In this document: positions 1 to 8,618 of the stretch, piece after piece | Layout of the letters: each line of letters begins with the position of its first letter | Numbering within the stretch: position 1 is the first letter of the stretch | Assembly (NCBI GenBank): GCA_037200045.1 | Contig: JBBCHM010000002.1 | Span: 981,241-1,045,240 of the forward strand | Direction of reading: 5' to 3' | From: Rhizomicrobium sp. | GTDB lineage: Bacteria > Pseudomonadota > Alphaproteobacteria > Micropepsales > Micropepsaceae | Length of the DNA stretch: 64,000 nucleotides | The notes under the pieces: model-generated | What the model was told of the DNA's origin: nothing | Databases searched by the model: none | Seen by the model: the letters and a program-made list of their open reading frames with translations, nothing else | Position numbers and translations under genes: made by a program

Positions 1-1195
1 CCAGGACGAGCTTCATCGCGATGTTCGCGCCGAAAGCGACGAAAGTGATCCGCGCCGGCGTCGCGGTGTCGTGGCGGGCATAGAAGGTCGAGGCGAAGAT
101 GCGCACCAGCGCGAAGGCGGGCAGTCCCACGCCGTAAGCGGCCAGTGCGGTCGCGGCCTGCGCCGCGGCGCGGGCGTCGAAGGCGCCATGGGCGAAGATC
201 GCCGTCATGATCGTGTCCGGGATCGCGACGAACACCGCCGCGAAGGGCAGCGTCAGCAGCAGCGTCAGCGCGGCGGCATTGTTTTGCGCGGCATCCGATC
301 CGGTGCGGTCGTTCTTCGCCAGGAGCGACGACATCCGCGGCAGCAGGACCGTGCCGAGCGCGATGCCCAGCACGCCCAGCGGCAATTGGTTGATCCGGTC
401 GCCGTAATAGAGCGCGGTGCGACTTCCGGTGGCGAGGAAGCTCGCCAGCACCGTGTCGATCATCGGCGCGATCAGCGTCGTGGCGGTGCCGAGTGTCACG
501 GCGCCCAGCGCCTTGAAGAATTCCTTCACCTCCGCCGTCCAGCGCGGCCAGACGATGCGCAAGTCGAGAGCGTCGCGCTTCGCCGCCCACAGCATGAAGA
601 ACAACTGCGCGAAGCCGCCAAGGAGCACGCCCCAGGCAGCCGCATAGGCGGCATTGGGAAACCAGCGCCAGCAGACCAGCGTCGCGATCATGCCGAGGTT
701 CTGGAAATTCGACCACGCGGCGGCGGCCCAGAACCGGTCGATGGCGTTCAGCATCGCCGAAAGCTGGATCGCGACCAGGGTGAGGATCAGATAGGGGAAG
801 GTGATGCGCGCGAGGTCCACGGTTAGCGCCATCTGCGCCGGATTCTCGGCGAAGCCCGGCGCCAGCACGCTGACTATAAGGGGCATCGCAAAAAGCCCGC
901 CGACCAGGATCGCGAGCTGCGCCAGCATCTGCCAGGAGAAAATCTGGTCGGCGAACCTGGCGGCCGCATCGGACTCGCCCCGCGCCTGCAGCGCGGCATA
1001 GCGCGGCAGGAAGGCGGGGTTGATCGCGCCTTCGCCGAAGATCGCGCGGAAATAGTTGGGAAACATGAAGGCGACGATCAAGGCGTCGGACAGGATGCCG
1101 TCGCCGATGATCCCCGCCATGAGTATGTCGCGCGCGAAGCCGGTGATGCGCGACAGGAGCGTGAAACCGCCGACCGAGAGGAGCCGCTGGAACAT
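1..1195 (-). CDS. murJ: Lipid II flippase MurJ (MviN), 3' part outside the window
   Basis: Inner-membrane lipid II flippase of the MurJ/MviN family, which moves the peptidoglycan precursor to the periplasmic face. The gene reads leftward and is cut by the window edge: about 398 residues are visible of a family length near 510-530. The ATG at 1195 opens with MFQRLLSVGGFTLLSRITGF, the usual MurJ N-terminus, followed by ARDILMA, FRAIFGEGAINPAF and repeated hydrophobic segments. It starts 3 bases after the stop of the arylesterase gene on the same strand, so the two are probably co-transcribed. Confidence 0.95.
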   Translation of the reverse strand, partial: MFQRLLSVGGFTLLSRITGFARDILMAGIIGDGILSDALIVAFMFPNYFRAIFGEGAINPAFLPRYAALQARGESDAAARFADQIFSWQMLAQLAILVGGLFAMPLIVSVLAPGFAENPAQMALTVDLARITFPYLILTLVAIQLSAMLNAIDRFWAAAAWSNFQNLGMIATLVCWRWFPNAAYAAAWGVLLGGFAQLFFMLWAAKRDALDLRIVWPRWTAEVKEFFKALGAVTLGTATTLIAPMIDTVLASFLATGSRTALYYGDRINQLPLGVLGIALGTVLLPRMSSLLAKNDRTGSDAAQNNAAALTLLLTLPFAAVFVAIPDTIMTAIFAHGAFDARAAAQAATALAAYGVGLPAFALVRIFASTFYARHDTATPARITFVAFGANIAMKLVL

Positions 1196-1198
1196 CGC

Positions 1199-1843
1199 CT
1201 AGCGCTTGCCCGCGCGCGCCTGCGCGATGAGCTGTTTCACATAAGGCAGGATGCGGTCCACGACGATCTTCACGCCGGCCGGATTGGGATGGATGCCGTC
1301 GGCCTGGTTGAGCCCGGGGTTCATCGCCACGCCGTCCAGGATGAAGGGATAGAACAGCACGCCGAATTTCCTGGCGAGCCTGGGATAGATCGGATCGAAC
1401 TGCGCGGCGTATTCCGGACCCAGATTGCGCGGCGCCTTCATGCCGGTGAGCAGAACGGGAACATGCGCCGCCTTCAGCTTCGTGAGCACGGCGGCGATAT
1501 TGGCCTCGGTCTGGGCCGGCGACTGGCCACGCAGCGCGTCGTTGGAACCGAGCTCGACGATGGCGGCGTCGGGATGGTCGGCGAGCGACCAGTCCAGCCG
1601 CGACAATCCGCCGGCCGAGGTGTCGCCGGAGACGCCGGCATTGATGAGCGTCGCGTCGATGTGTTCGGCGCGCAGGCGGTCCTGCAGCACGGCGGTGAAG
1701 TCCTGCCCGGGCGGCACGCCATAGCCCTGGGTCAGGCTGGTGCCGAGCGCGAGGATTTTCACCGGCGCGGCGTGAACCGCCGTCACGGAAAGGACAAAGG
1801 CGGCAAACATGCTAAGCAAATGCTTGTATCGGGCGCTGCTCAT
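1199..1843 (-). CDS. tesA: Secreted SGNH/GDSL arylesterase (TesA-like)
   Basis: A 214-residue periplasmic esterase/lysophospholipase of the SGNH hydrolase family. The chosen ATG (1843) gives a signal peptide of about 25 residues ending VHA. The nucleophile block reads ALGTSLTQG, so the usual Asp of GDSL is Thr while the nucleophile Ser36 remains; later blocks ELGSNDALRG and DGIHPNPAG carry the expected Asn and Asp/His residues. An open frame continues upstream into the ABC gene but has no coding character there. It is divergent from an ABC ATPase with only 34 bases between, the same arrangement as tesA-ybbA-ybbP in enterobacteria. Probably co-transcribed with murJ. Confidence 0.9.
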   Translation of the reverse strand: MSSARYKHLLSMFAAFVLSVTAVHAAPVKILALGTSLTQGYGVPPGQDFTAVLQDRLRAEHIDATLINAGVSGDTSAGGLSRLDWSLADHPDAAIVELGSNDALRGQSPAQTEANIAAVLTKLKAAHVPVLLTGMKAPRNLGPEYAAQFDPIYPRLARKFGVLFYPFILDGVAMNPGLNQADGIHPNPAGVKIVVDRILPYVKQLIAQARAGKR

Positions 1844-1877
1844 CCCATATCGCCTGTAAGGTCCGCCCGAGTCATCG

Positions 1878-2570
1878 ATGCACAATCCCCCAGACGCCAT
1901 CGTATTGGAAGATGTGAGGCTGACGCTGTCCAGCGTCGCCGGGCCGGTGAACATCCTGAACGGCGTGTCGCTGACGGTGCCCGAGGGCGAGGCCGTGGCG
2001 CTGCTCGGGCCGTCGGGCTCGGGCAAGTCGTCGCTGCTGATGGTGGCGGCGGGGCTGGAAGCCGCGACCGCCGGCCGGGTGACGGTGGCGGGTACCGACA
2101 TCACGCGGCTGGGCGAGGATGCGCTGGCGCGCTTTCGCCGCGGGCGCATCGGCATCGTGTTCCAGTCCTTCCACCTCATTCCGACCATGACGGCGCTGGA
2201 GAACGTCGCCGTGCCGCTGGAACTGGCCGGCACCCCGGACGCCTTCGACCGCGCCAAGTCGGAACTCGACGCGGTCGGCCTCGGCGCGCGGCTCGAACAT
2301 TATCCGGGGCAATTGTCCGGCGGCGAGCAGCAGCGCGTCGCGCTGGCCCGCGCCATCGCGCCCCGGCCCACCGTGCTCTTCGCCGACGAGCCGACCGGCA
2401 ATCTCGACGGCGCGACCGGCAAGGAGATTTCCGATCTCCTCTTCGCGCTGCATGCCCGGGCGCGCACGACGCTGTTTCTCGTGACGCATGAGGAAAGCCT
2501 CGCCAGGCGCTGCCAGCGCATCGTGCGGCTCAAGGATGGCCGCATCGTGACCAACGAGCGGACGGCGTGA
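1878..2570 (+). CDS. ABC transporter ATP-binding protein, YbbA/LolD type
   Basis: A 230-residue cytoplasmic ATPase of the MacB/LolD-like ABC class. Walker A is GPSGSGKSS at residues 44-52, the signature is LSGGEQQR, and Walker B is VLFADEPTG followed by a switch His in LVTHEE. It pairs with the FtsX-type permease encoded next, whose GTG start overlaps this stop as GTGA. With the divergent esterase it reproduces the tesA-ybbA-ybbP neighbourhood. The substrate is unknown in this family; export or extraction of a lipid or lipoprotein from the inner membrane is inference. Confidence 0.93.
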   Translation: MHNPPDAIVLEDVRLTLSSVAGPVNILNGVSLTVPEGEAVALLGPSGSGKSSLLMVAAGLEAATAGRVTVAGTDITRLGEDALARFRRGRIGIVFQSFHLIPTMTALENVAVPLELAGTPDAFDRAKSELDAVGLGARLEHYPGQLSGGEQQRVALARAIAPRPTVLFADEPTGNLDGATGKEISDLLFALHARARTTLFLVTHEESLARRCQRIVRLKDGRIVTNERTA

Positions 2571-5098
2571 GCCGCCTGGCGCTCGCCTTGCGTTTCGCGC
2601 GACGCGAGATGCGGCTGCGGCTATCCGGCTTTCGCATCTTCTTCGCCTGTCTGGTGCTGGGCGTCGCCGCCATCGCGGGCGTCGAGTCGCTGTCGGCCGC
2701 GTTCCTGAACGGTCTCGCCGAACAGGGCCGCACGCTGCTCGGCGGCGACGTCGTGGTGCATCTGGTCCATCGCGAGGCGAGTCCGGCGGAGCGGACCTGG
2801 CTGGGCACGCGCGGGCGGGTGTCCGAGACGGTGTCGCTGCGCGGCATGGCCTATGCGCTCAAGAACGGCGCGGAAGCGGAGCGCCAGCTTGTCGAACTCA
2901 AGGCCGTGGACGGCGCCTATCCGTTCTTCGGCAACGTCTCGCTGTCGCCGGCGCTCGATTTCCACAAAGCGCTCGCCTGCGCGGCGGATATCTGTGGCGC
3001 GGTGGCGGAGCAGACGCTGCTCGACCGGTTGAACATCGCGCCCGGCGGCCTGGTGCGGATCGGGACGCAGACCTTTCGGCTCAGTGCGATCCTGGTGAGC
3101 GAACCCGACCGCATTTCCGGCGGCTTCAGCCTCGGGCCGCACATCATCGTGTCGAACGCGGCGCTGCTGCGCACCGGCCTCGTCACGCTGGGCAGCCTGA
3201 TCGACTACAATTACCGCGTCGTCCTGCCGCCCAATGCCGACCTCAAGGCATTCAAGCACGACGCCGAGGCGGCATTCCCCGATGCCGGCTGGGACATCCG
3301 CGACCGCTCCGACGCGGCGCCCGGCATCCGCCGCTTCGTCGAGCAGGTGACGATGTTCCTGACGCTGGTCGGTTTGACCGCGCTCGCGGTCGGCGGCGTC
3401 GGCGCCGGTCAGGCGGTGAGCGCCTTCCTCGATCGCAAGCGTGGCGAGATCGCGATCTTCAAATCGCTCGGCGCCGATGGCGGGCTGATCTTCCTGATCT
3501 TCTTCTTTCAGGTGATGGCGATCGCCGCGCTGGCGGTGGTCGTGGGCCTGATCCTGGGCGCCGCCTTGCCCTTCGCGGTCGAATATTTCTTCGGCAGCGA
3601 CATTCCCGCGCCGGCGCATTTCGCGATCTATCCCGCGCCGCTGGCCTTCGCCGCCGCGTTCGGCTTGCTCTCCGCGATTGCCTGCGCCGTGCCGCCGCTC
3701 GCGCGGGCGCGGCTGATCGCGCCGGCCAGCCTGTTCCGCGATATCGTGGCGCCCTCCGACGCACGCGGCGCCCTGCCCTATCTGCTCGGCGCGGGCGTGG
3801 CGGGCGCGCTGGTGATCGCGCTGGCGCTTTTCCTTTCGCCCTCGCCAGAATTCGCCGCCGAGTTCCTGGCGGGCGTCGCGGCAAGCCTCGTGGCGCTGCG
3901 GCTGGTCGCGGGCGCGTTCCGCTGGGCGCTGCGCAGGCTGCCCCGGCCCCGCAGCCCGACGATCCGCCTCGCGCTCGCCAACCTGACGCGCCCGGGCGCG
4001 GCGACGGCGGGCGTGGTGACGGCGCTCGGGCTTGGGCTGACGCTGCTCGCCACCGTGACGCTGCTTGATCGCACGATCTCGGCGCAGGTGAAGGACCGCC
4101 TGCCGGGCACGGCGCCAAGCTTCTTCTTCATCGACATCCAGCCGGACGAGGCGGCGCGGTTCGATGCCACGATCCAGAGGTTCAAGACGGCCGAGGATTA
4201 CAAGCGCACGCCCATGATCCGTGGGCGGATCGTGTCGCTGAACGGCGTCGCGGCCAAGGACGCCAAGATCGTGCCCGAGGCGAAATGGGCGGTGTCCGGC
4301 GACCGCGGCATCACCTATGCGGCAACCCCGCCCGAGGGAACGGTGATCACCGAGGGCAAATGGTGGCCGAAGGACTATGCGGGGCCGCCGCTGGTCTCCT
4401 TCGATGCCGGCCTGGCGCCGGGAATGGGACTGAAGCTCGGCGACAAGATCGTGCTCAACGTGCTGGGACGCGAGATCGAATACACCATCGCGAGTTTCCG
4501 CAAAGTGGATTTCACCACCGGCGGGCAGAACTTCATCATCGTCACCACGCCCCAACCGATCATCCATGCGCCGCATTCCTTCCTCGCCACCGTGCGCGTC
4601 GATCCCAGCGAGGAAGAGCCGCTCTACCGCGCCGTGACCGACGCGTTCCCGAACGTCTCCGCCGTGCGGGTCAAGGACGCCATCGCCCAGGTCGACACGC
4701 TCTTGCAGGAGTTGAGCGACGGCGTGCGGGCGGCGAGCCTGCTCACCATCCTGTCGGGCCTTCTGGTGCTCGCCGGCGCCATCGCGGCGGGGAGCCGCGG
4801 GCGGCTCTACGACGCGACGGTGCTGAAGGTCCTCGGCGCGACGCGGGCGCGGATCGCGACCGTCTATATCGTCGAATATGGCGTCACCGGCCTCTTGACC
4901 GGCGTAATCGCGTTCGGCGCCGGCGCGCTCGCGGCCGATCTGATCTGCCGGCAGGTCCTGGGCGTGGCGCTGAGCTTCGATGCGGGCGCCGCGCTGATCA
5001 CGATATTGGGCGGCGGCGCGGCGACGCTGCTGTTCGGCCTGATCGGCGCCTGGGCCGCGCTGGCCGCCAAGCCGGCGGAGCAGTTGCGCGCGCCGTGA
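2567..5098 (+). CDS. FtsX-family ABC transporter permease, YbbP type
   Basis: An 843-residue inner-membrane permease of the FtsX/MacB superfamily. It has an N-terminal membrane anchor (near residues 20-40), a long periplasmic part, a first FtsX core with transmembrane helices at about residues 260-380, further central membrane segments, a second periplasmic part, and a second FtsX core at the C-terminus (about 715-840). Double-FtsX architecture and length match the YbbP family. The GTG start at 2567 overlaps the ATPase stop by 4 bases, indicating translational coupling. Partner of the preceding ATPase; the cargo is not known. Confidence 0.92.
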   Translation: MSRLALALRFARREMRLRLSGFRIFFACLVLGVAAIAGVESLSAAFLNGLAEQGRTLLGGDVVVHLVHREASPAERTWLGTRGRVSETVSLRGMAYALKNGAEAERQLVELKAVDGAYPFFGNVSLSPALDFHKALACAADICGAVAEQTLLDRLNIAPGGLVRIGTQTFRLSAILVSEPDRISGGFSLGPHIIVSNAALLRTGLVTLGSLIDYNYRVVLPPNADLKAFKHDAEAAFPDAGWDIRDRSDAAPGIRRFVEQVTMFLTLVGLTALAVGGVGAGQAVSAFLDRKRGEIAIFKSLGADGGLIFLIFFFQVMAIAALAVVVGLILGAALPFAVEYFFGSDIPAPAHFAIYPAPLAFAAAFGLLSAIACAVPPLARARLIAPASLFRDIVAPSDARGALPYLLGAGVAGALVIALALFLSPSPEFAAEFLAGVAASLVALRLVAGAFRWALRRLPRPRSPTIRLALANLTRPGAATAGVVTALGLGLTLLATVTLLDRTISAQVKDRLPGTAPSFFFIDIQPDEAARFDATIQRFKTAEDYKRTPMIRGRIVSLNGVAAKDAKIVPEAKWAVSGDRGITYAATPPEGTVITEGKWWPKDYAGPPLVSFDAGLAPGMGLKLGDKIVLNVLGREIEYTIASFRKVDFTTGGQNFIIVTTPQPIIHAPHSFLATVRVDPSEEEPLYRAVTDAFPNVSAVRVKDAIAQVDTLLQELSDGVRAASLLTILSGLLVLAGAIAAGSRGRLYDATVLKVLGATRARIATVYIVEYGVTGLLTGVIAFGAGALAADLICRQVLGVALSFDAGAALITILGGGAATLLFGLIGAWAALAAKPAEQLRAP

Positions 5099-5154
5099 AT
5101 CCCGTGCCGGCGGCGCGGCCAGGTTGCCGGCGTGTCATGATTCTTCAGCCAAAT

Positions 5155-5199
5155 CGCGGGTTTACGCCTCTTGATACGAGGCCCGCGAAACACGATATA
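5155..5199 (+). promoter_or_regulatory. Bulged hairpin and promoter-like boxes ahead of the BI-1 gene (possible ybhL leader)
   Basis: CGCGG (5155-5159) pairs with CCGCG (5183-5187), and GCCTC (5166-5170) with GAGGC (5178-5182), leaving a one-sided GTTTAC bulge and a TTGATAC loop. A conserved 'ybhL leader' RNA has been described upstream of this gene family in alphaproteobacteria; the position and bulged shape fit, but the match is from memory. The loop also contains TTGATA (5171-5176), which with GATATA (5194-5199) at 17-base spacing could be a sigma-70 promoter, in which case the hairpin would be an operator rather than a transcribed leader. Confidence 0.4.
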
Positions 5200-5245
5200 G
5201 TAGCGTGAGCCGGCCAAACCACCGGCAGGAAAGGATTTCGACACC

Positions 5246-5992
5246 ATGGCGGACTTCGACAATCGGGTGTTGCGCGGCCAGACGGACACCGCCGGCCTGA
5301 TCGACAGCGGCCTGCGCACCTACATGCTGCGCGTCTACAATTACATGCTGGTGGGCCTCTTGCTCACCGGCGCGACGGCTTATGCCGTGGCGGAGATACC
5401 GGCGATCCGCGACCTGTTCTTCGCGGTCAACGAGCAGACCGGCCGCGTCGGCCTGTCGCCGCTGGGCTGGATCGCGCTGATCGCGCCGATCGGGCTGGTG
5501 TTCTTCCTCTCGTTCCGCATCACCAAGATGAGCCTGGCGACGGCGCAGACCACGTTCTGGCTCTATGCCGGCATCAACGGCATCGCGCTGGCGCCCATCG
5601 TGCTCGTCTATACCGGCGCGGACGTGGCGCAGGCCTTCTTCGTGACGGCGGCGACCTTCGGCGCGATGAGCCTTTGGGGCTACACGACGAAGACCGACCT
5701 GACGGGCTTCGGCTCGTTCCTGTTCATGGGCCTGATCGGCGTCGTGATCGCCTCGATGGTCAGCTTCTTCGTGCAGTCGACGATGCTGGTGTGGGTGATC
5801 TCGGTGGTAGGCGTGCTCGTCTTCACCGGGCTGACCGCCTACGACACGCAGTGGATCAAGAACGCCTATGCCGACGCCGACGACGCGGCCACCGCCGGCA
5901 AGAAGGCGATCTACGGCGCGCTCAAGCTCTACCTCGACTTCATCAACCTGTTCCTGATGATCCTGAGGCTGATGGGCAACGGCCGCCGCTAA
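5246..5992 (+). CDS. Bax inhibitor-1 family membrane protein (YbhL/YccA-like)
   Basis: A 248-residue inner-membrane protein of the BI-1/TMBIM family, with about seven hydrophobic segments starting near residue 30 and the conserved C-terminal pattern TGLTAYDTQ...ALKLYLDFINLFLMILRLMG. Bacterial members include pH-sensitive calcium leak channels (BsYetJ) and FtsH-associated YccA; the role here is unassigned. Start ATG 5246 has AGGAAAGGA upstream. The gene stands alone between a possible leader element and a strong terminator. Confidence 0.93.
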   Translation: MADFDNRVLRGQTDTAGLIDSGLRTYMLRVYNYMLVGLLLTGATAYAVAEIPAIRDLFFAVNEQTGRVGLSPLGWIALIAPIGLVFFLSFRITKMSLATAQTTFWLYAGINGIALAPIVLVYTGADVAQAFFVTAATFGAMSLWGYTTKTDLTGFGSFLFMGLIGVVIASMVSFFVQSTMLVWVISVVGVLVFTGLTAYDTQWIKNAYADADDAATAGKKAIYGALKLYLDFINLFLMILRLMGNGRR

Positions 5993-6017
5993 AGCGGACC
6001 GCCCGCAACGAAAAGAG

Positions 6018-6044
6018 GCCCCGGCGGAAACGCCGGGGCTTTTT
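6018..6044 (+). terminator. Rho-independent terminator after the BI-1 gene
   Basis: GCCCCGGCG (6018-6026) and CGCCGGGGC (6031-6039) form a perfect 9-bp stem around a GAAA tetraloop, followed by five T residues. It separates the BI-1 gene from aat. Confidence 0.92.
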
Positions 6045-6107
6045 CGTTTCCGGCCCGCCGGACAAATTGTGATTCACCTCGGCAACGATCGGCTCTAGGC
6101 TGGAACC

Positions 6108-6833
6108 ATGCACGGCTCGCCGCAGCTGACGCCGGAACTGCTTCTTCGCGCCTATGCGGAGGGGCTGTTTCCCATGGCCGAGCGGCGCGACGATCCGGAC
6201 CTCTATTGGGTGTCGCCGGAGAAGCGCGGCGTCATTCCGCTCGACCGCTTCCACATCCCGCACCGGCTGGCACGGACGGTGCGTGGCGACAGGTTCGCCG
6301 TCACCTTCGATCTTTCCTTCGTCGATGTCATGAAAGCCTGCGCCGCGACGCGCGACGAGACCTGGATCAATGTCGAGATCCTGCGGCTCTACACGGCGCT
6401 GCACGCGACCGGCTATGCCCATTCGGTGGAGTGCCGGCTGGACGGCGAGTTGGTGGGCGGGCTCTACGGCGTCAGCCTGGGCGGGGCGTTCTTCGGCGAG
6501 AGCATGTTCTCCACGGCGCGCGACGCCAGCAAGGTCGCGCTGGTGCATCTGGTGGCGCAGCTTATCCGCGGCGGATTTGTGCTGCTGGACACGCAGTTTC
6601 TCACGTCGCACCTGTCGCAGTTCGGCGCCGTCGAGATCGCGCGCGAGGCCTATCTCGCGCGGCTGAACGAGGCCCTGAACCGGAGGGGTTACTGGCTGGC
6701 GTCCGCGGGCAGCGCGACGGCCTTTTCGGTGTCGGGCGCGTCGGGCGAGACGGGCTTGACCGGCTTCTCCGGTCCGATGGCGACGGTCTCGCCGGGGGCG
6801 ATGGCTTTGCAGGTCATCACCCAGGCGTCGTAG
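6108..6833 (+). CDS. aat: Leucyl/phenylalanyl-tRNA--protein transferase
   Basis: Cytoplasmic transferase that adds Leu or Phe from aminoacyl-tRNA to N-terminal Arg/Lys, creating N-degrons for ClpS/ClpAP. The 241-residue product opens with [19 protein letters not shown] and carries [47 protein letters not shown] and [15 protein letters not shown], all typical of Aat. The conserved domain ends near residue 203; the last ~38 residues are low-complexity and antisense to the end of the DUF2155 gene, so the tail looks like a stop-codon loss. Tail-to-tail overlap with that gene is 145 bp. Confidence 0.93.
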   Translation: MHGSPQLTPELLLRAYAEGLFPMAERRDDPDLYWVSPEKRGVIPLDRFHIPHRLARTVRGDRFAVTFDLSFVDVMKACAATRDETWINVEILRLYTALHATGYAHSVECRLDGELVGGLYGVSLGGAFFGESMFSTARDASKVALVHLVAQLIRGGFVLLDTQFLTSHLSQFGAVEIAREAYLARLNEALNRRGYWLASAGSATAFSVSGASGETGLTGFSGPMATVSPGAMALQVITQAS

Positions 6834-7261
6834 AGCGGATGCTGCATGCCGTTGAGCCCCGGGCTCGACGCGTACATCCAGCCCGAGAAGATGCGCCGTG
6901 CGGGCTGGTCGGGGCGGTGGTCCTCGATCTGCACGAAGGCGGCGGTCTCGGGCGTCTCGGTCGGGGGCGTCGAATAGCAGTAGCGCGCGGTGATGGTCAG
7001 CGTTGCGAATTGCGCCGACTTGCCGATCGGGATCAGCAGCGTGGTGGCGCGGCCGGTGATCTTGTCCAGCCCGCGCATGACAAGCGTGAGCGGCCCTTTT
7101 GGCGGCGGCGTGGGCACGGCCGGCGCCTTGGGCGCCGGAAAGTCCGTCAGCAGCGTCCTCGCGGGCTTGGCCCGCACGGGCTTGACGGGCGGATCGGCCA
7201 GCACGGTGTTGGCGCCGAAGACCAGCCCGGCGCCCAGCATCAGGACGCTAAGGATGCGCAT
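6689..7261 (-). CDS. DUF2155 periplasmic protein
   Basis: A 190-residue exported protein of the alphaproteobacterial DUF2155 family, function unknown. The ATG at 7261 was chosen over one at 7303 because it gives a signal peptide [23 protein letters not shown] Pro-rich linker precedes the conserved domain, which includes [22 protein letters not shown] and [20 protein letters not shown]. The start overlaps the mlaD stop by 14 bases. The order NDUFA12-mlaD-DUF2155 facing aat is a recurring alphaproteobacterial neighbourhood. Confidence 0.9.
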   Translation of the reverse strand: MRILSVLMLGAGLVFGANTVLADPPVKPVRAKPARTLLTDFPAPKAPAVPTPPPKGPLTLVMRGLDKITGRATTLLIPIGKSAQFATLTITARYCYSTPPTETPETAAFVQIEDHRPDQPARRIFSGWMYASSPGLNGMQHPLYDAWVMTCKAIAPGETVAIGPEKPVKPVSPDAPDTEKAVALPADASQ

Positions 7262-7751
7262 CTGGCGCGCTCGTCTGCGGCGCCGGCTTGGGCTGGCCGC
7301 CATTGGCGTTGTTGTTGCCGCCGCCGATGAAGCGGCCGACCAGCCCCATCAGGTCGACCGCGCCCTGCACATTGGTGATCTGGCCGCCCGGCGGGAGCAT
7401 CTTGTCGCTGCCGCCCGGCGTGATCGAGAGATAGGAGCTGCCGAGCAGGCCGGACGACGTCACCATCAGCGAGGAATCGTCGGGGATCGGAATGTCCTGG
7501 CGGATGTCCATGTGCAGGGTGACGAGATAGGTCTTGGGATCGAGCGTCAGCGCGCTGATCGCGCCGACCTTGATGCCGGAGAGCCGCACATCGGTGCCGG
7601 TGGCGAGCCCGTCGACCCGCGGCATGCGCGCGGTGATCTCGTAGCCGCCGAGGCTTCCGGAATTCGTCGTCGTGTAGGTGAACCAGAGGAAGACCGCGGC
7701 GATCGCGACCACGATCGCGCCGATGATCGTCTCGACGGTGTTGTTGCCCAT
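7248..7751 (-). CDS. mlaD: MlaD family outer-membrane lipid asymmetry protein
   Basis: A 167-residue inner-membrane-anchored MCE protein. An N-terminal helix (about residues 8-25) anchors one MCE domain, seen in YEITARMPRVDGLATGTDVRLSGIKVG-type sequence, then DDSSLMVTSSGLLGSSYLSITPG. The C-terminus is Asn/Gly/Pro-rich. In the Mla system MlaD forms a hexameric lipid-carrying ring on the MlaFE ABC transporter; mlaE and mlaF are not in the window. It follows the NDUFA12 gene by 3 bases. Confidence 0.92.
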   Translation of the reverse strand: MGNNTVETIIGAIVVAIAAVFLWFTYTTTNSGSLGGYEITARMPRVDGLATGTDVRLSGIKVGAISALTLDPKTYLVTLHMDIRQDIPIPDDSSLMVTSSGLLGSSYLSITPGGSDKMLPPGGQITNVQGAVDLMGLVGRFIGGGNNNANGGQPKPAPQTSAPDAHP

Positions 7752-7754
7752 CCC

Positions 7755-8135
7755 CTACTCCGGCTTCCAGGCCTGGTAGTCGCCGGTCGCGCGCGGTCGC
7801 ACGCCCGAGGCGAGCAGGCTGCCGTCCGGACGATAGGCGCCGGCGGTGCCGGTGAGGTTGGGGCGGTGCGCCTTTTCCCACGACTTGATCTTGAACGGCT
7901 CGGAGGTCGGCGGTTCGGCGAAGGTGTGATGCAGCCAGCCATGCCAGTCGGGCGGCACCCGGCTCGCCTCGACGAGGCCCGAATAGACCACCCAGCGGCG
8001 GTCGCCCTTCTTGGAGCGGTAATAGCGGTTGCCGTGATCGTCGGTGCCGACGAGCGCGCCGGAGAACCAGGTCGTGGTCAGGGTTCCCAGCGTGGCGTTG
8101 TGCCACCAGCTATAGAGCATGCGGATGAAGGACAT
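7755..8135 (-). CDS. NADH:ubiquinone oxidoreductase subunit NDUFA12 (B17.2) homologue
   Basis: A 126-residue homologue of the complex I accessory subunit NDUFA12, shared by alphaproteobacteria and mitochondria. Conserved blocks are GTLTTTWFSGALVGTDDHGN, RYYRSKKGDRRWVVYSG, EASRVPPDWHGWLHHTF and KIKSWEKAHRPNLTGT. ATG 8135 (MSFIRML) matches family starts better than an upstream option at 8198. It heads the cluster with mlaD and DUF2155. Confidence 0.93.
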   Translation of the reverse strand: MSFIRMLYSWWHNATLGTLTTTWFSGALVGTDDHGNRYYRSKKGDRRWVVYSGLVEASRVPPDWHGWLHHTFAEPPTSEPFKIKSWEKAHRPNLTGTAGAYRPDGSLLASGVRPRATGDYQAWKPE

Positions 8136-8334
8136 TAACCGGCCAAACCCCTGACGGAATCGCGCGGGACTATAGAAGCCCGTTGCCGATGATGCCATTG
8201 GGACGATGGCGACACGGTGACCAGCGACTCTGGACGCGCGTTTCTTCGACTATCCACAATCGATCCAAAACCGTCTTCGAGGTTCCAGCTGTCACGAACG
8301 CGAAAATTTTTTCTGCGCGATTCTTGTTAACGGC

Positions 8335-8454
8335 TTGACACGCGACTTTCCCCAGCAAAAACGCGATGTCATCGACCTACCACATATGGTGGGTAAGGTT
8401 TCGTTTACTACTTTTCGCTTGCGAGGCTTTTCGAACAGTGCCCATACTTGGGGC
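8335..8454 (+). promoter_or_regulatory. nrdJ upstream region with two inverted repeats (candidate NrdR-type sites)
   Basis: The 483-base gap before nrdJ has a TTGACA at 8335-8340, an imperfect palindrome TACCACATATGGTGGGTA at 8378-8395, and CCCATACTTGGG at 8441-8452. A weak promoter, TTGCGA (8419-8424) plus CATACT (8443-8448), overlaps the second repeat. Ribonucleotide reductase genes are commonly controlled by NrdR, which binds paired AT-centred palindromes. The match here is loose and the 60-base spacing is larger than usual, so this is a candidate only. The rest of 8136-8618 shows nothing I can name. Confidence 0.35.
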
Positions 8455-8618
8455 CTGTCGCTGCTCGCGACACCAAATCTGGCGGACGGAATTCAACTCC
8501 CCGCCGAGGGTCCTGCCACACAGGCGGAGATCCCGGCGACGGAAAACCGTCCCTGAAATGGTGCCGAAAGCGGCGATCACAACGGGGCCTAACAGGTTTA
8601 TTTTCGGGGATCACGTCC

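Noticed and set aside
8335..8556. Short frame of 73 codons upstream of nrdJ
   Set aside because: Codon use is unlike the genome, it covers the palindromes and ends before nrdJ without a ribosome-binding site.
8441..8618. AdoCbl (B12) riboswitch before nrdJ
   Set aside because: nrdJ uses B12, so it was looked for, but no B12-box-like segment or long conserved core is present in the leader.
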